Below are positions 1-8,701 of a DNA stretch of 17,454 nt, in pieces. Origin of the DNA: Entophlyctis helioformis (taxonomy: Eukaryota > Chytridiomycota > Chytridiomycetes > Chytridiales > Chytriomycetaceae); NCBI GenBank assembly GCA_025526915.1, contig JAHLKH010000358.1, positions 1-17,454 of the forward strand, given 5' to 3'. Each line of letters starts with the position of its first letter. Positions within the stretch are counted from its first letter, which is position 1. A program made the position numbers and the translations under genes. The notes under the pieces were generated by a model. That model ran no database searches. It saw only the letters and a list, made by a program, of their open reading frames with translations, and was not told the origin of the DNA.

Positions 1-320
1 GTCTCCAAGGCAGTAAAGATGCTATAGTATGCGGGCAGGGGGCCAGTAATGATATCGGTGACCGGAGCCTCATCGCGCTTCTTTGGTCTCTTCTTTCCAG
101 GTCCAGGCTGGCTGTAAAAGGCCAACAGGCATGTTAGCTTGAAATTAGGGGGATGCGAAGCTTGTGAACAATAAGCGGTAACTCACACAATGGAGACGAT
201 GTTGCCGTTAGCGTTGCAAGTGTAGGTGGGAACCTTGCAGCAGTACTTTCCACCAAAGGTATCAGGTGCCGCTAATTGAAGGAAGAAACACTCGGTGCCA
301 AATGGAGCATGCATAATAGC
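1..320 (-). other. Further diverged exons of the LRR gene beyond the array
   Basis: Exon 320-187 encodes a diverged copy of the A module (CCKV...YTCNANGN), with donor GTGAGT at 186. After a TTTTACAG acceptor, an exon begins at 111 and runs off the window. It has a basic stretch (GPGKKRPKKR) followed by a GPLPAYYSIFTAL segment similar to exon C (GPLPAALFTSMTEL). The 187 to 111 join is in phase. The join from exon D of R4 (ends phase 1 at 393) into 320 (needs phase 0) is out by one base. These exons may belong to the same gene, to a neighbouring copy, or to a decaying tail. Confidence 0.55.
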
Positions 321-3300
321 CTGTTCAAGAGCAGATGATCGGAAAGGATGTTAGCGAAGAGAAGCATGAAAAGTCGGAAGAGTTGAACGTACAGGATGAT
401 GTGATGCCGCAGGTGTTCGCAAGCGTCTTGTCTTGGGGAATGCAGAGCTTGTCGCCGGTTGCAGAGCAGGTCGTGACAGAAGCAGGCAGGACAGGGAGAG
501 GGCCATCGAGGTTGCTGTTGCCATCCAGGTTGCTATTGTGATGAGATGAGGCGTGATGAGGCGTGCACGTGTCAGCCATCCACAGTCATGACATACAAAG
601 CGACGTCCAAGGCAATCATGCATGCACTCACATCTTGGTGAGCTCGGTCATCTTGTCAAGAGAGCGGCAGGCAGGGGACCGGCGATCGAGTTGGACGACA
701 GGTCGCTGGTCATGGACGGTCGGGTCAGTGGAACGATCATCAAAGCAAACAGCCGCCATCGACTCACAGCTCAGTCAGCTTGGTGAGACCAGCGAACGAC
801 TCGGGGATCTTGCCGGTGATGCCCTTGTTGCCAGAACGCTGGTTGGATGAGCAGCAGCCAAACAGAGCAGCAATGTCAGCAATCACGCCAGACAGCCAAC
901 ACAGACACAGCCGACAACGTACAGCTTGGTGACCTTGTCCGTGGCATCGCAGGTGACACCAGCGACCTTGCAGCACACTTCGTCCTTGAAGATGGCGGGG
1001 AAAGCCTTCTGCAGAACAGCGCAGTCGCTGCCCTCGGGAGCAACATACGGACCTGCAAATGCAAGCGACGCGTCATGCCGCGTCAGTGACTGTGCACACG
1101 CTGCCAGGCATACAGTCCATGCAATCCTTACACTTGGTGGTGATGCCACAGTTTCCGCCAGTCTGGCCAGACGGGAAGCAGAGCTTGTCGCCGGTTGCAG
1201 AGCAGGTCGTGACGGAAGCAGGAAGGACAGGGAGAGGACCGTCGAGGTTGCTGTTGCCGTTCAGGTTGCTGTTGTGGTGCGATGCGGCGTGATGAGGCGT
1301 GCACGTGTCAGCCATCCACAGTCATGGTTTGGACAGCGACGTCCAAGCCAATCATGCATGCACTCACATCTTGGTGAGCTCAGTCATGCTGGTGAAGAGA
1401 GCGGCAGGCAGGGGACCGGCGATCGAGTTGGACGACAGGTCGCTGGTCATGGACGGTCGGGTCAGTGGAACGATCATCAACAGCAAACAGCCGCCATCGA
1501 CTCACAGCTCAGTCAGCTTGGTGAGACCAGCGAACGACTCGGGGATCTTGCCGGTGATGCCCTTGTTAGCGAGAACGCTGGTTGGATGAGCAGCAGCCAA
1601 ACAGAGCAGCAATGTCAGCAATCACGCCAGACAGCCAACACAGACACAGCCGACAACGTACAGCTTGGTGACCTTGTCCGTGGCATCGCAGGTGACACCA
1701 GCGACCTTGCAGCACACTTCGTCCTTGAAGATGGCGGGGAAAGCCTTCTGCAGAACAGCGCAGTCGCTGCCCTCGGGAGCAACATACGGACCTGCAAATG
1801 CAAGCGACGCGTCATGCCGCGTCAGTGACTGTGCACACGCTGCCAGGCATACAGTCCATGCAATCCTTACACTTGGTGGTGATGCCACAGTTTCCGCCAG
1901 TCTGGCCAGACGGGAAGCAGAGCTTGTCGCCGGTTGCAGAGCAGGTCGTGACGGAAGCAGGAAGGACAGGGAGAGGGCCGTCGAGGTTGCTGTTGCCGTT
2001 CAGGTTGCTGTTGTGGTGCGATGCGGCGTGACGAGGCGTGCACGCGTCAGCCATCCACAGTCATGGTTTGGACAGCGATGCGCAACTCAATCATGGATGC
2101 ACTCACATCTTGGTGAGCTCAGTCATGCTGGTGAAGAGAGCGGCAGGCAGGGGACCGGCGATCGAGTTGGACGACAGGTCGCTGGTCATGGACGGTCGGG
2201 TCAGTGGAACGATCATCAACAGCAAACAGCCGCCATCGACTCACAGCTCAGTCAGCTTGGTGAGACCAGCGAACGACTCGGGGATCTTGCCGGTGATGCC
2301 CTTGTTAGCGAGAACGCTGGTTGGATGAGCAGCAGCCAAACAGAGCAGCAATGTCAGCAATCACGCCAGACAGCCAACACAGACACAGCCGACAACGTAC
2401 AGCTTGGTGACCTTGTCCGTGGCATCGCAGGTGACACCAGCGACCTTGCAGCACACTTCGTCCTTGAAGATGGCGGGGAAAGCCTTCTGCAGAACAGCAC
2501 AGTCGCTGCCCTCGGGAGCAACATACGGACCTGCAAATGCAAGCGACGCGTCATGCCGCGTCAGTGACTGAGCACACGCTGCCAGGCATACAGTCCATGC
2601 AATCCTTACACTTGGTGGTGATGCCACAGTTTGCCGCCAGTCTGGCCAGACGGGAAGCAGAGCTTGTCGCCGGTTGCAGAGCAGGTCGTGACGGAAGCAG
2701 GAAGGACAGGGAGAGGACCGTCGAGGTTGCTGTTGCCGTTCAGGTTGCTGTTGTGGTGCGATGCGGCGTGACGAGGCGTGCACGCGTCAGCCATCCACAG
2801 TCATGGTTTGGACAGCGATGCGCAACTCAATCATGGATGCACTCACATCTTGGTGAGCTCAGTCATGCTGGTGAAGAGAGCGGCAGGCAGGGGACCGGCG
2901 ATCGAGTTGGACGACAGGTCGCTGATCATGGACGGTCGGGTCAGTGGAACGATCATCAACAGCAAACAGCCGCCATCGACTCACAGCTCAGTCAGCTTGG
3001 TGAGACCAGCGAACGACTCGGGGATCTTGCCGGTGATGCCCTTGTTGGCGAGAACGCTGGTTGGATGAGCAGCAGCCAAACAGAGCAGCAATGTCAGCAG
3101 TCACGCCAGACAGCCAACACAGACACAGCCGACAACGTACAGCTTGGTGACCTTGTCCGTGGCATCGCAGGTGACACCAGCGACCTTGCAGCACACTTCG
3201 TCCTTGAAGATGGCGGGGAAAGCCTTCTGCAGAACAGCACAGTCGCTGCCCTCGGGAGCAACATACAGACCTGCAAATGCAAGCGACGCGTCATGCCGCG

Positions 3301-6300
3301 TCAGTGACTGTGCACACGCTGCCAGGCACATGATCATCTCAACTCACAGTACTTGGTGATGCTGCAGGTCTGAGCAAGAGTTTGGTCCTTTGGAAGGCAG
3401 ACGTTCGATCCAGTTGCAGCGCAAGTCTGGAGGGTGGCAGCAAAGACGGGCAGCTGGCCATCAAGACCCGTGTTTTCGAACGAGCTTATGCCCAAAGCAT
3501 AGTTGTTTGCCGAGTCAGTTGTTCAGCAGCTTTGCGCAAAAGTCGGATACAACACGACTTACAAAGACTCGAGGGCCGGGAGGGCGGCAACGGAAGCGGG
3601 AATAGAGCCAGACAGACCAGTGTTCTGGCTCACATCACTGTATTGTCGCAAAGAGGAGCGGCGGCGTTAGTACAGGATTTTACCGCGTGCATACTTTCTA
3701 TAAACGTACAGCTGCTTGAGGTTCTTGAGGTCGCCGAGTGAGGCAGGGATGGGGCCACTGAAACCACCGTTGGCAAGGTTGAGGTTGATGAGCGCTGTAG
3801 CCTTGCTCAGGGCTTCGGGGATGGCATTGCCAATGGCGGTGCCAGCGAGGTTGCTGTTTGCATGGTGAACGACGGATGGATGCCTTATGTCAGCAATGCA
3901 GTTGAGCGATTCAACAACCATTCGCATGGCACGTACAGCGACTCGAGACTGGTAAGCTTGGGGAAAATGCCATTGTCGATCGCCGTGAGGGGGTTGCTGG
4001 AAAGATCACTTCAAGGGTCCATCAGAGTCAGTGGCTTTGTGCATGGCAATCAAGTGAGCATCGTCAAGGTCGACCACATACAGATTCTTGAGGCCAGTGA
4101 GATCGCCAAGCTTGGAAGGCACATCGCCGATCAGACCATTCTGAGCAAGGGAGAGGTTCTTGAGCTTGGTAAGTTCGCCGAGGGCTGCAGGAATCGTTTT
4201 GCCGCTCATAGTATTCTCAGCGAGGTTGCTGTTTGCGGTGCATCACACGAGTGCATGGAAAGATGGCGCTGTCAGCATCGTGATTGTCATCATCATGCCG
4301 GCCATCGCGCCGTAGCACAACACAGGCAACAGACTTACAGCGATTCGAGGAGCGGGAGCTTGTTCAAAACATCCGGCGAGATCTCCGTGATGCGGTTCTT
4401 TGACAGGTCGCTAAAGTGTGGCAGTAGAGTGGTGGTGGCACGATCGGGCGGAGGCAAAGAGCAGGAGAGCGAGCAAATCGTCAGTTGGAAGAGCACGGAC
4501 AGCACAACAACAGCGTCACAGGCAGCGAGTTAGGTACATACAGAGCGGTAAGAGTCGTAACGTCGCTGATAGCTGCCGGGATGCCATTTTCAAGCGCATT
4601 TCCAGCGAGATTGCTGTTGGGATGGCGGGCAGGGCGTTCGATCGTGGGCAATATCAGAACGGCATTCAACTAGTGCCGACATGGCAATGAAGCATGCATG
4701 AAGGTACTTACAGTTCGCGAAGGTCGAAAAGATCCTCGAGGGCACCTTCGGCAATGGTCTGGAAGCCATTTCCCGAGAGATCGCTTCAGATTCAAAGGTA
4801 GGACGAGATAGAGTCAGCGTCTCTTGTGTTCTGCGGCCGAGATCAAAGGCAGCAGCAGATCCAACCAACTCACAGCTTCTGCAGACGCGTGAGAGACGCA
4901 AGGTATGGAAGCGTATTGCCTTCAACTCTAGCCTTGCCGTCCTTGAGGGTCAGCTCAACAACTCTGCCGTCTGCGTTACAGACGAGCGTGCCAGGGTTCA
5001 GCGAGCAGTAGGAGGCGGTCGAACCCTCCTCAGGCGCGACAATGCCGTCTGAAAAGTTGTACCAAACGTATAGACCGTCGTCGCCTGAACACGCGAGGGT
5101 GTGTGGATCAGACCGAAACGGGATGAGATGGGATGGGATGGGATGGTCAGAAGCCGACCGTGGCTGTGAACACCTGCAGAAAGGCATGCAAAGGCGACTC
5201 ACATCGATTGGCTTCCACATCAATGCCGCAGTACAGATATTTTCCATCGGCATTCGGCTTTCCCTTCACATCCAAAGGAATGCAGAAGCCTCCAGGAGCA
5301 AACTCAAGGCCAGCGTTGCAGGCAATATCCTTGTTCACGAATTCGGGCACCGGTCCATAAATTCCAGTAAAAAAGGCAGAGCTATAAAAAGAAACAAGGA
5401 AAACAATGATCAGGGACGTGAGTTATGAGCCCACGAACATGGCAAGCTCGAAGGCACCAGGCTGATCAATGGCTCACAATGAAGTCAGCTTTTCAAGCCG
5501 GCCGATTTTGGCTGGGAGATAGCCGGTGAGGTCCTGATTGCCAGCAATGTTGACGCTCTCGAGCTTCTTGAGATTGGCAAAGCTTGCAGGGATTTCGCCC
5601 GTGAGCGCGCAAGAGTTGACATCACTTGGTAGGTTGAAGACGATGGTGCAAAGTTGGCAAGGAGTCACGAAGATTCGTGTCAGGAGGGAAGTGTGTGCTG
5701 ATGGTCACGACGGTTGTGGGCAGAGGAGAGGATACATACAGCTTGACCAACTCGGACAGGAGGCCAAAGTCCTTGGGAAACGGGTTCTTGAGTTCCTTGC
5801 CACTCAGCAACCTGGCAAGGGTTTATGGCGGTTCGAGAGTATCGGTGAGGATCGCGATTATGACGATGGCGTTGATGGCGTTGGCGTTGTTGGAAACAAG
5901 ACGGGTGCACAAGCCGTGCGCATAAACGTGAGGGTGCAAGCGTAAGGTAGGAAACAAGCAGCAGAACAGTGGAATGGTCGTGGGTAGGGAGAAGAAGAAG
6001 AGGCAGAGGCAGGAGTGTAAGCATACGCAAAAGCAGAGGCAGGTGCACAAGTTGGGTCGATAGGCATGAGCGGCACTCGATGAAACGGCATGCAACGGCC
6101 AACACAGCCAACGCGACCAACGACAGTGGAGAGTGCGTGAGGGGGCGAGCGAGCAGGCGAGCGGGCGAGCACTGACAGTTGGGTAATCCTTTTACTGGGG
6201 TCACAGGTGACGCCGGCCACCGAGCAACAGTCGCTTGCACTGGGGAACACTGTAGACCAGGCGCCGTGCAGGATGGCACAGTCCGACAGGGCTGACATCG

Positions 6301-6358
6301 TCAAGGCTTGATGGCGTTGAGGACGATGGGGGGAATGCCGCGGGGGACTTGCTCGCAT
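1..6358 (-). CDS. Large multi-exon plant-type leucine-rich repeat protein, 3' end outside window
   Basis: LRR protein, probably a protein-binding scaffold; exact role unknown. Exons in order: 6358-6177, 5811-5740, 5624-5478, 5381-5203, 5084-4874, 4783-4712, 4613-4542, 4410-4339, 4228-4082, 4008-3937, 3853-3710, 3637-3563, 3484-3348, then the repeated blocks below 3328. All 13 join in phase, giving about 527 codons. Exon 1 and the 5084-4874 exon carry LRRNT-like Cys modules (CC..AGVTC in exon 1). LRRs follow the pattern LxLxxNxLxGxIPxxLxxLxxL. Exons of 72 nt encode single 24-residue LRRs, and introns split a Leu codon (CT|N) in phase 2. The first intron (365 nt) is much longer than the rest. 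No signal peptide is visible after ATG 6358 (or the alternative ATG 6298). The frame stays open upstream to 6601 through a Cys-rich stretch, so a 5' exon may be missing. A base insertion near 2633 and lesions in the leftmost unit break the frame. Splitting into two genes cannot be excluded. Confidence 0.72.
393..1110 (-). repeat. Tandem exon-block unit R4, degenerate copy
   Basis: Exons A 1052-923 (intact), B 838-768 (71 nt instead of 72), C 705-632 (74 nt instead of 75), D 532-393 (140 nt). The single-base losses in B and C each bring an in-frame stop (TGA at 777-775 and TGA at 650-648) if the inherited phase is kept. D ends with a different Cys cap (KLCIPQDKTLANTC) that resembles the unique exon 3484-3348 more than the other D exons. 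The lesions lie among clustered substitutions, which favours real divergence over simple base-call error. Confidence 0.8.
1111..1849 (-). repeat. Tandem exon-block unit R3 (739 bp), intact
   Basis: Exons A 1791-1662, B 1577-1506, C 1442-1368, D 1268-1132, total 414 nt in a clean frame. Splice donors and acceptors are conserved with R2 (GTACGT after A, GTGAGT after B and C, GTAAGG after D). The C-D intron variant block near 1335-1358 resembles R4 rather than R1 and R2. Confidence 0.9.
1850..2588 (-). repeat. Tandem exon-block unit R2 (739 bp), intact
   Basis: Exons A 2530-2401, B 2316-2245, C 2181-2107, D 2007-1871. Their total is 414 nt, exactly 138 codons, and entry and exit are both phase 1, so the block can be duplicated without breaking the frame. 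It is nearly identical to R1 and R3, introns included. The intron between C and D matches R1 rather than R3 over a short cluster of differences around 2074-2097. Confidence 0.9.
2589..3328 (-). repeat. Tandem exon-block unit R1 (740 bp) of the LRR gene
   Basis: First-transcribed unit. Its four exons are A 3270-3141 (Cys module with DCAVLQ...CCKVAGVTCD), B 3056-2985 (24-residue LRR), C 2921-2847 (LRR with GPLPAALFTS) and D 2747-2610 (LRR, then a cap with CSATGDKLCFPSGQ). A joins the upstream exon in phase 1 by completing a Cys codon. R1 differs from R2 and R3 by one extra G on the plus strand near 2633 inside exon D, which makes it 740 rather than 739 bp and shifts the frame. Read literally, translation then stops at a TAA in exon B of R2. 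Confidence 0.88.
5121..5146. repeat. GGGAT pentanucleotide microsatellite in an LRR-gene intron
   Basis: Four to five copies of a GGGAT-type unit lie inside the 5085-5202 intron. It is a plain low-complexity tract with no evident coding role. Confidence 0.8.
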
Positions 6359-6789
6359 TTTTAAAGCCGCCGCGCTGTGCTGCTTCGCCAACGGTGTCTG
6401 CTCGTCCATTGTGCATCGGCCTGATTGGCGCAGGCTTTTGGGGGCGTTCTCACAGTCGCGACGGCCGCCACTTACACACCAACGCTTGTTGGAGCAATAT
6501 CCATGGCAGCCGGTAGCTGGGCAAGCGGATATGGGTGTGTTTGGGCTTGCTGGATAGCTGTTCTCTTCCCGAGCCTGCTCAGGAGCACAGCGTCCACACA
6601 CACTCCCGCTCCCCCATCAAGCTGGGCAGAACTTGGCAGTTGAACGCTTGTTGGCGATGAAGGGTGCACAGTCACGAATTTTCATTAGGCTCGGGCACCA
6701 GATTGATCCCGTGGCCGATCTCGGCAATTGGGGCCGCCCTCAAGCACATTCACAAAGCGACGGACAGCATGCCGTCCAAAGGGTGGGCA
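6359..6789. other. Gap between the LRR gene start and the ankyrin gene end
   Basis: This holds the upstream region of the minus-strand LRR gene and the 3' flank of the ankyrin gene. No confident gene is seen. On the minus strand a frame continuous with LRR exon 1 stays open to 6601 and includes a Cys-rich stretch (CPATGCHGYCSNKRWC) directly before a GTAAGT donor at 6475-6470, so an unrecognised first exon is possible. No AATAAA was found for the ankyrin gene here. Confidence 0.5.
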
Positions 6790-8430
6790 TCAGTGTGCGA
6801 GAGAGAGTTGCTGTTGCTGGAGATATGCGACCATGTCGTCTTGGTGCTTGTGTGGCCTGCCCGACACTGCCTTGATGCCCTTGGCAATCCATTCGGGCTT
6901 GACTGTGGACGAGCCCGTCGCAGACGCAGATCGAGACGACGACGACGACGATGAGTGTGCCTGCAGCGACGCCATCAGATACTGGACAGCCTGCACAGAC
7001 GCAAACGTCGCCATGCGCACAAAGTCGATCTCGGTCATGACGCCTGGATGCGTGTCAACAAGGAACGTGAACACGGCAAGGTGGCCGGCGGTTGCTGCCT
7101 GTGCGATTGCCCTGGACACGAACACGGCGGCGCAGCACTTGGCGTGGTGGCGTGCGTGGATGTACTCGACGACAGCCAGATGGCCGTTTCCCGCCGCCCA
7201 CTGCATCGCAAACGGCGTGCATCCCTCGTGTCGGTTGGCCAGCAGCCAGTCGGCCACGGCCAGATGGCCCATCGCGCACGCCTTGTCGACGGCGTCGGTC
7301 GTTGCGCCTTCGTGCCGGTGGCTGCTGAGCCACTGCACCACGTCCAGATGGCCCGCCTCTGCTGCGTGGTTGATGGCGTCTGTCGTGCATCCCTCTGTGC
7401 GGTGCTCGTGCAGCCACTGCACGACCGCCAGGAAGCCGTTGCGTGCTGCCCAGTTCATGGCCCTTGTCGTGCAGCCCTCTGTGCGGTGCTCGTGCAGCCA
7501 GACGACAGCGTCCAGATGCCCGAACGCGGCAGCAAGGTCCATGGCGAACTTGGTGCACGCCTGGTTGCCGCCGTCGTGCAGCACCCGCAGCACATCGACG
7601 TGCCCGCGGCTGGCGGCGATGTCGAGGGCACCGGACGCATCCGACATGGGCAGTCGGAGCCGCTTGAACAGCGACAGGTCGACCAAGTGCAGGTCGTGGG
7701 CAAGGTGCCGCAGAAGCGCAGCGTTGCCAAACTGGATCGCATACCAGCCGAGCGCGATAGGGAACCGGAAGTCGAGCAGATCGAACCAGCCGTGGCGCAC
7801 GGCGACCGCACGGCGATGGTCGGAGATGCACGAGCGGGGCGAGTCGTATGCGTTGATGCCGTACTGCCATGCCGTGTCTTGGTTGGCGTCGTCGCCGTCG
7901 TCGTCCTTGGCGCCGTCTGGCGTGGGGATGGCCGACAGGTACCTGGCCGTGGCCATTGTTGGCGACGGGAAGCGGGCGCACATGCGGTAGTACATGGAGC
8001 GAGAGTGGACGAGAGCCAGGACCTGCGCGTGGCTCTTGCTGTCCAGGTCGGGCAGCAGGCGGAGGTCGCCGTGCCAGTCGATCCTGGCGGCATCGAGCCA
8101 GACATCCAGCAGGCGGACGGTTCTCGCCGGTGGTGCGGTGCGGATGCCGGCAGCCTGGCTGGTGGTTGTCTTGGTGCTGGTGGTTGTTGTGGTGATGGAG
8201 GCTGTCGTGGATGTCGTGGCTGTGGGGCAGTCGATGGTCACAAAGCCGAGGATGCACTGCGTGAGCGGGCCGGCGTGCTTGGCCACGAGCGCCTTCATTT
8301 CGTACGGCAGGCGGTCCCACTGGCTGCGTCCGTGCGGCAGCGGCTCGCTGGCCGACAACGAGAGCGGCAACGAGAGCGGCTGCGACCACGAGAGCGGCAA
8401 CGAGAGCGACGGCGAGAGCGACGGCGGCAT
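6790..8430 (-). CDS. Ankyrin-repeat protein with F-box-like N-terminal segment
   Basis: Single-exon frame of 546 codons from ATG 8430. The first ~35 residues are a Ser/Leu/Pro low-complexity stretch encoded by a short imperfect DNA repeat. Next is WDRLPYEMKALVAKHAG, resembling the short F-box-like helix often placed before ankyrin repeats in chytrid proteins (family knowledge, not a search). The middle and C-terminal part has about seven ankyrin repeats of ~28 residues with the core AAxxGHLxVVxWLxxHRxEGC; two adjacent ones share HEHRTEGCTT. An eighth, degenerate repeat and a Ser-rich tail with QQQQ follow. Likely role: protein-protein adaptor, perhaps for ubiquitin ligation if the F-box reading is right. 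No intron is needed, unlike its neighbours. Long open frames on the opposite strand are GC-driven shadows. Confidence 0.88.
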   Translation of the reverse strand: MPPSLSPSLSLPLSWSQPLSLPLSLSASEPLPHGRSQWDRLPYEMKALVAKHAGPLTQCILGFVTIDCPTATTSTTASITTTTTSTKTTTSQAAGIRTAPPARTVRLLDVWLDAARIDWHGDLRLLPDLDSKSHAQVLALVHSRSMYYRMCARFPSPTMATARYLSAIPTPDGAKDDDGDDANQDTAWQYGINAYDSPRSCISDHRRAVAVRHGWFDLLDFRFPIALGWYAIQFGNAALLRHLAHDLHLVDLSLFKRLRLPMSDASGALDIAASRGHVDVLRVLHDGGNQACTKFAMDLAAAFGHLDAVVWLHEHRTEGCTTRAMNWAARNGFLAVVQWLHEHRTEGCTTDAINHAAEAGHLDVVQWLSSHRHEGATTDAVDKACAMGHLAVADWLLANRHEGCTPFAMQWAAGNGHLAVVEYIHARHHAKCCAAVFVSRAIAQAATAGHLAVFTFLVDTHPGVMTEIDFVRMATFASVQAVQYLMASLQAHSSSSSSSRSASATGSSTVKPEWIAKGIKAVSGRPHKHQDDMVAYLQQQQLSLAH

Positions 8431-8701
8431 TCTTCCCTTGGCTCGGTCGGTGGGGCAACTGCTGCAGATAAGGAAAGCGGAACAAAGGAGGGATTAACGC
8501 CGGCTGGAAAGCTTGCGGCTCAGCAGGCAGTGGTAGTGGGCGGAGATTGTACATGGCCGTTTGACCGAACAGCTGGGCGAGGAGGCGAGAAGGCGAGGAG
8601 GCGAGGAGGCGGCAGGCAGTGCCCGACGGACAGACAGACAGGCGTTCAAGGGGGCAATGGGGCAGTGGGGCACTGGCAAGAGTCTCTATTGGCTGCATCC
8701 C
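8431..8701. other. Intergenic region upstream of the ankyrin gene
   Basis: This separates the ankyrin start from the stop of the polyglutamine gene, both on the minus strand. It contains a purine-rich run of GGAGGCGA-like units around 8577-8610 and a short GACA repeat near 8630-8640. No gene is seen; it presumably holds the ankyrin promoter. Confidence 0.6.

Noticed and set aside
926..2567. Two overlapping 300-codon plus-strand frames repeated at 739-bp spacing
   Set aside because: They are antisense shadows of the exon array. They repeat only because the DNA repeats and ignore the conserved splice sites.
563..3330. CRISPR-like or satellite interpretation of the 739-bp repeats
   Set aside because: The units are long, directly adjacent and contain conserved exons, splice sites and reading frame, so they are coding exon blocks.
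5823..6095. Leu/Pro-rich minus-strand frames that look like a signal peptide
   Set aside because: They lie in the pyrimidine-rich middle of the 365-nt first intron of the LRR gene, and CT-rich DNA gives Leu/Pro/Ser in any frame.
6425..6643. Hydrophobic 72-codon plus-strand frame resembling a small membrane protein
   Set aside because: No supporting context or family pattern; it starts at a weak position and lies where a minus-strand frame is also open.
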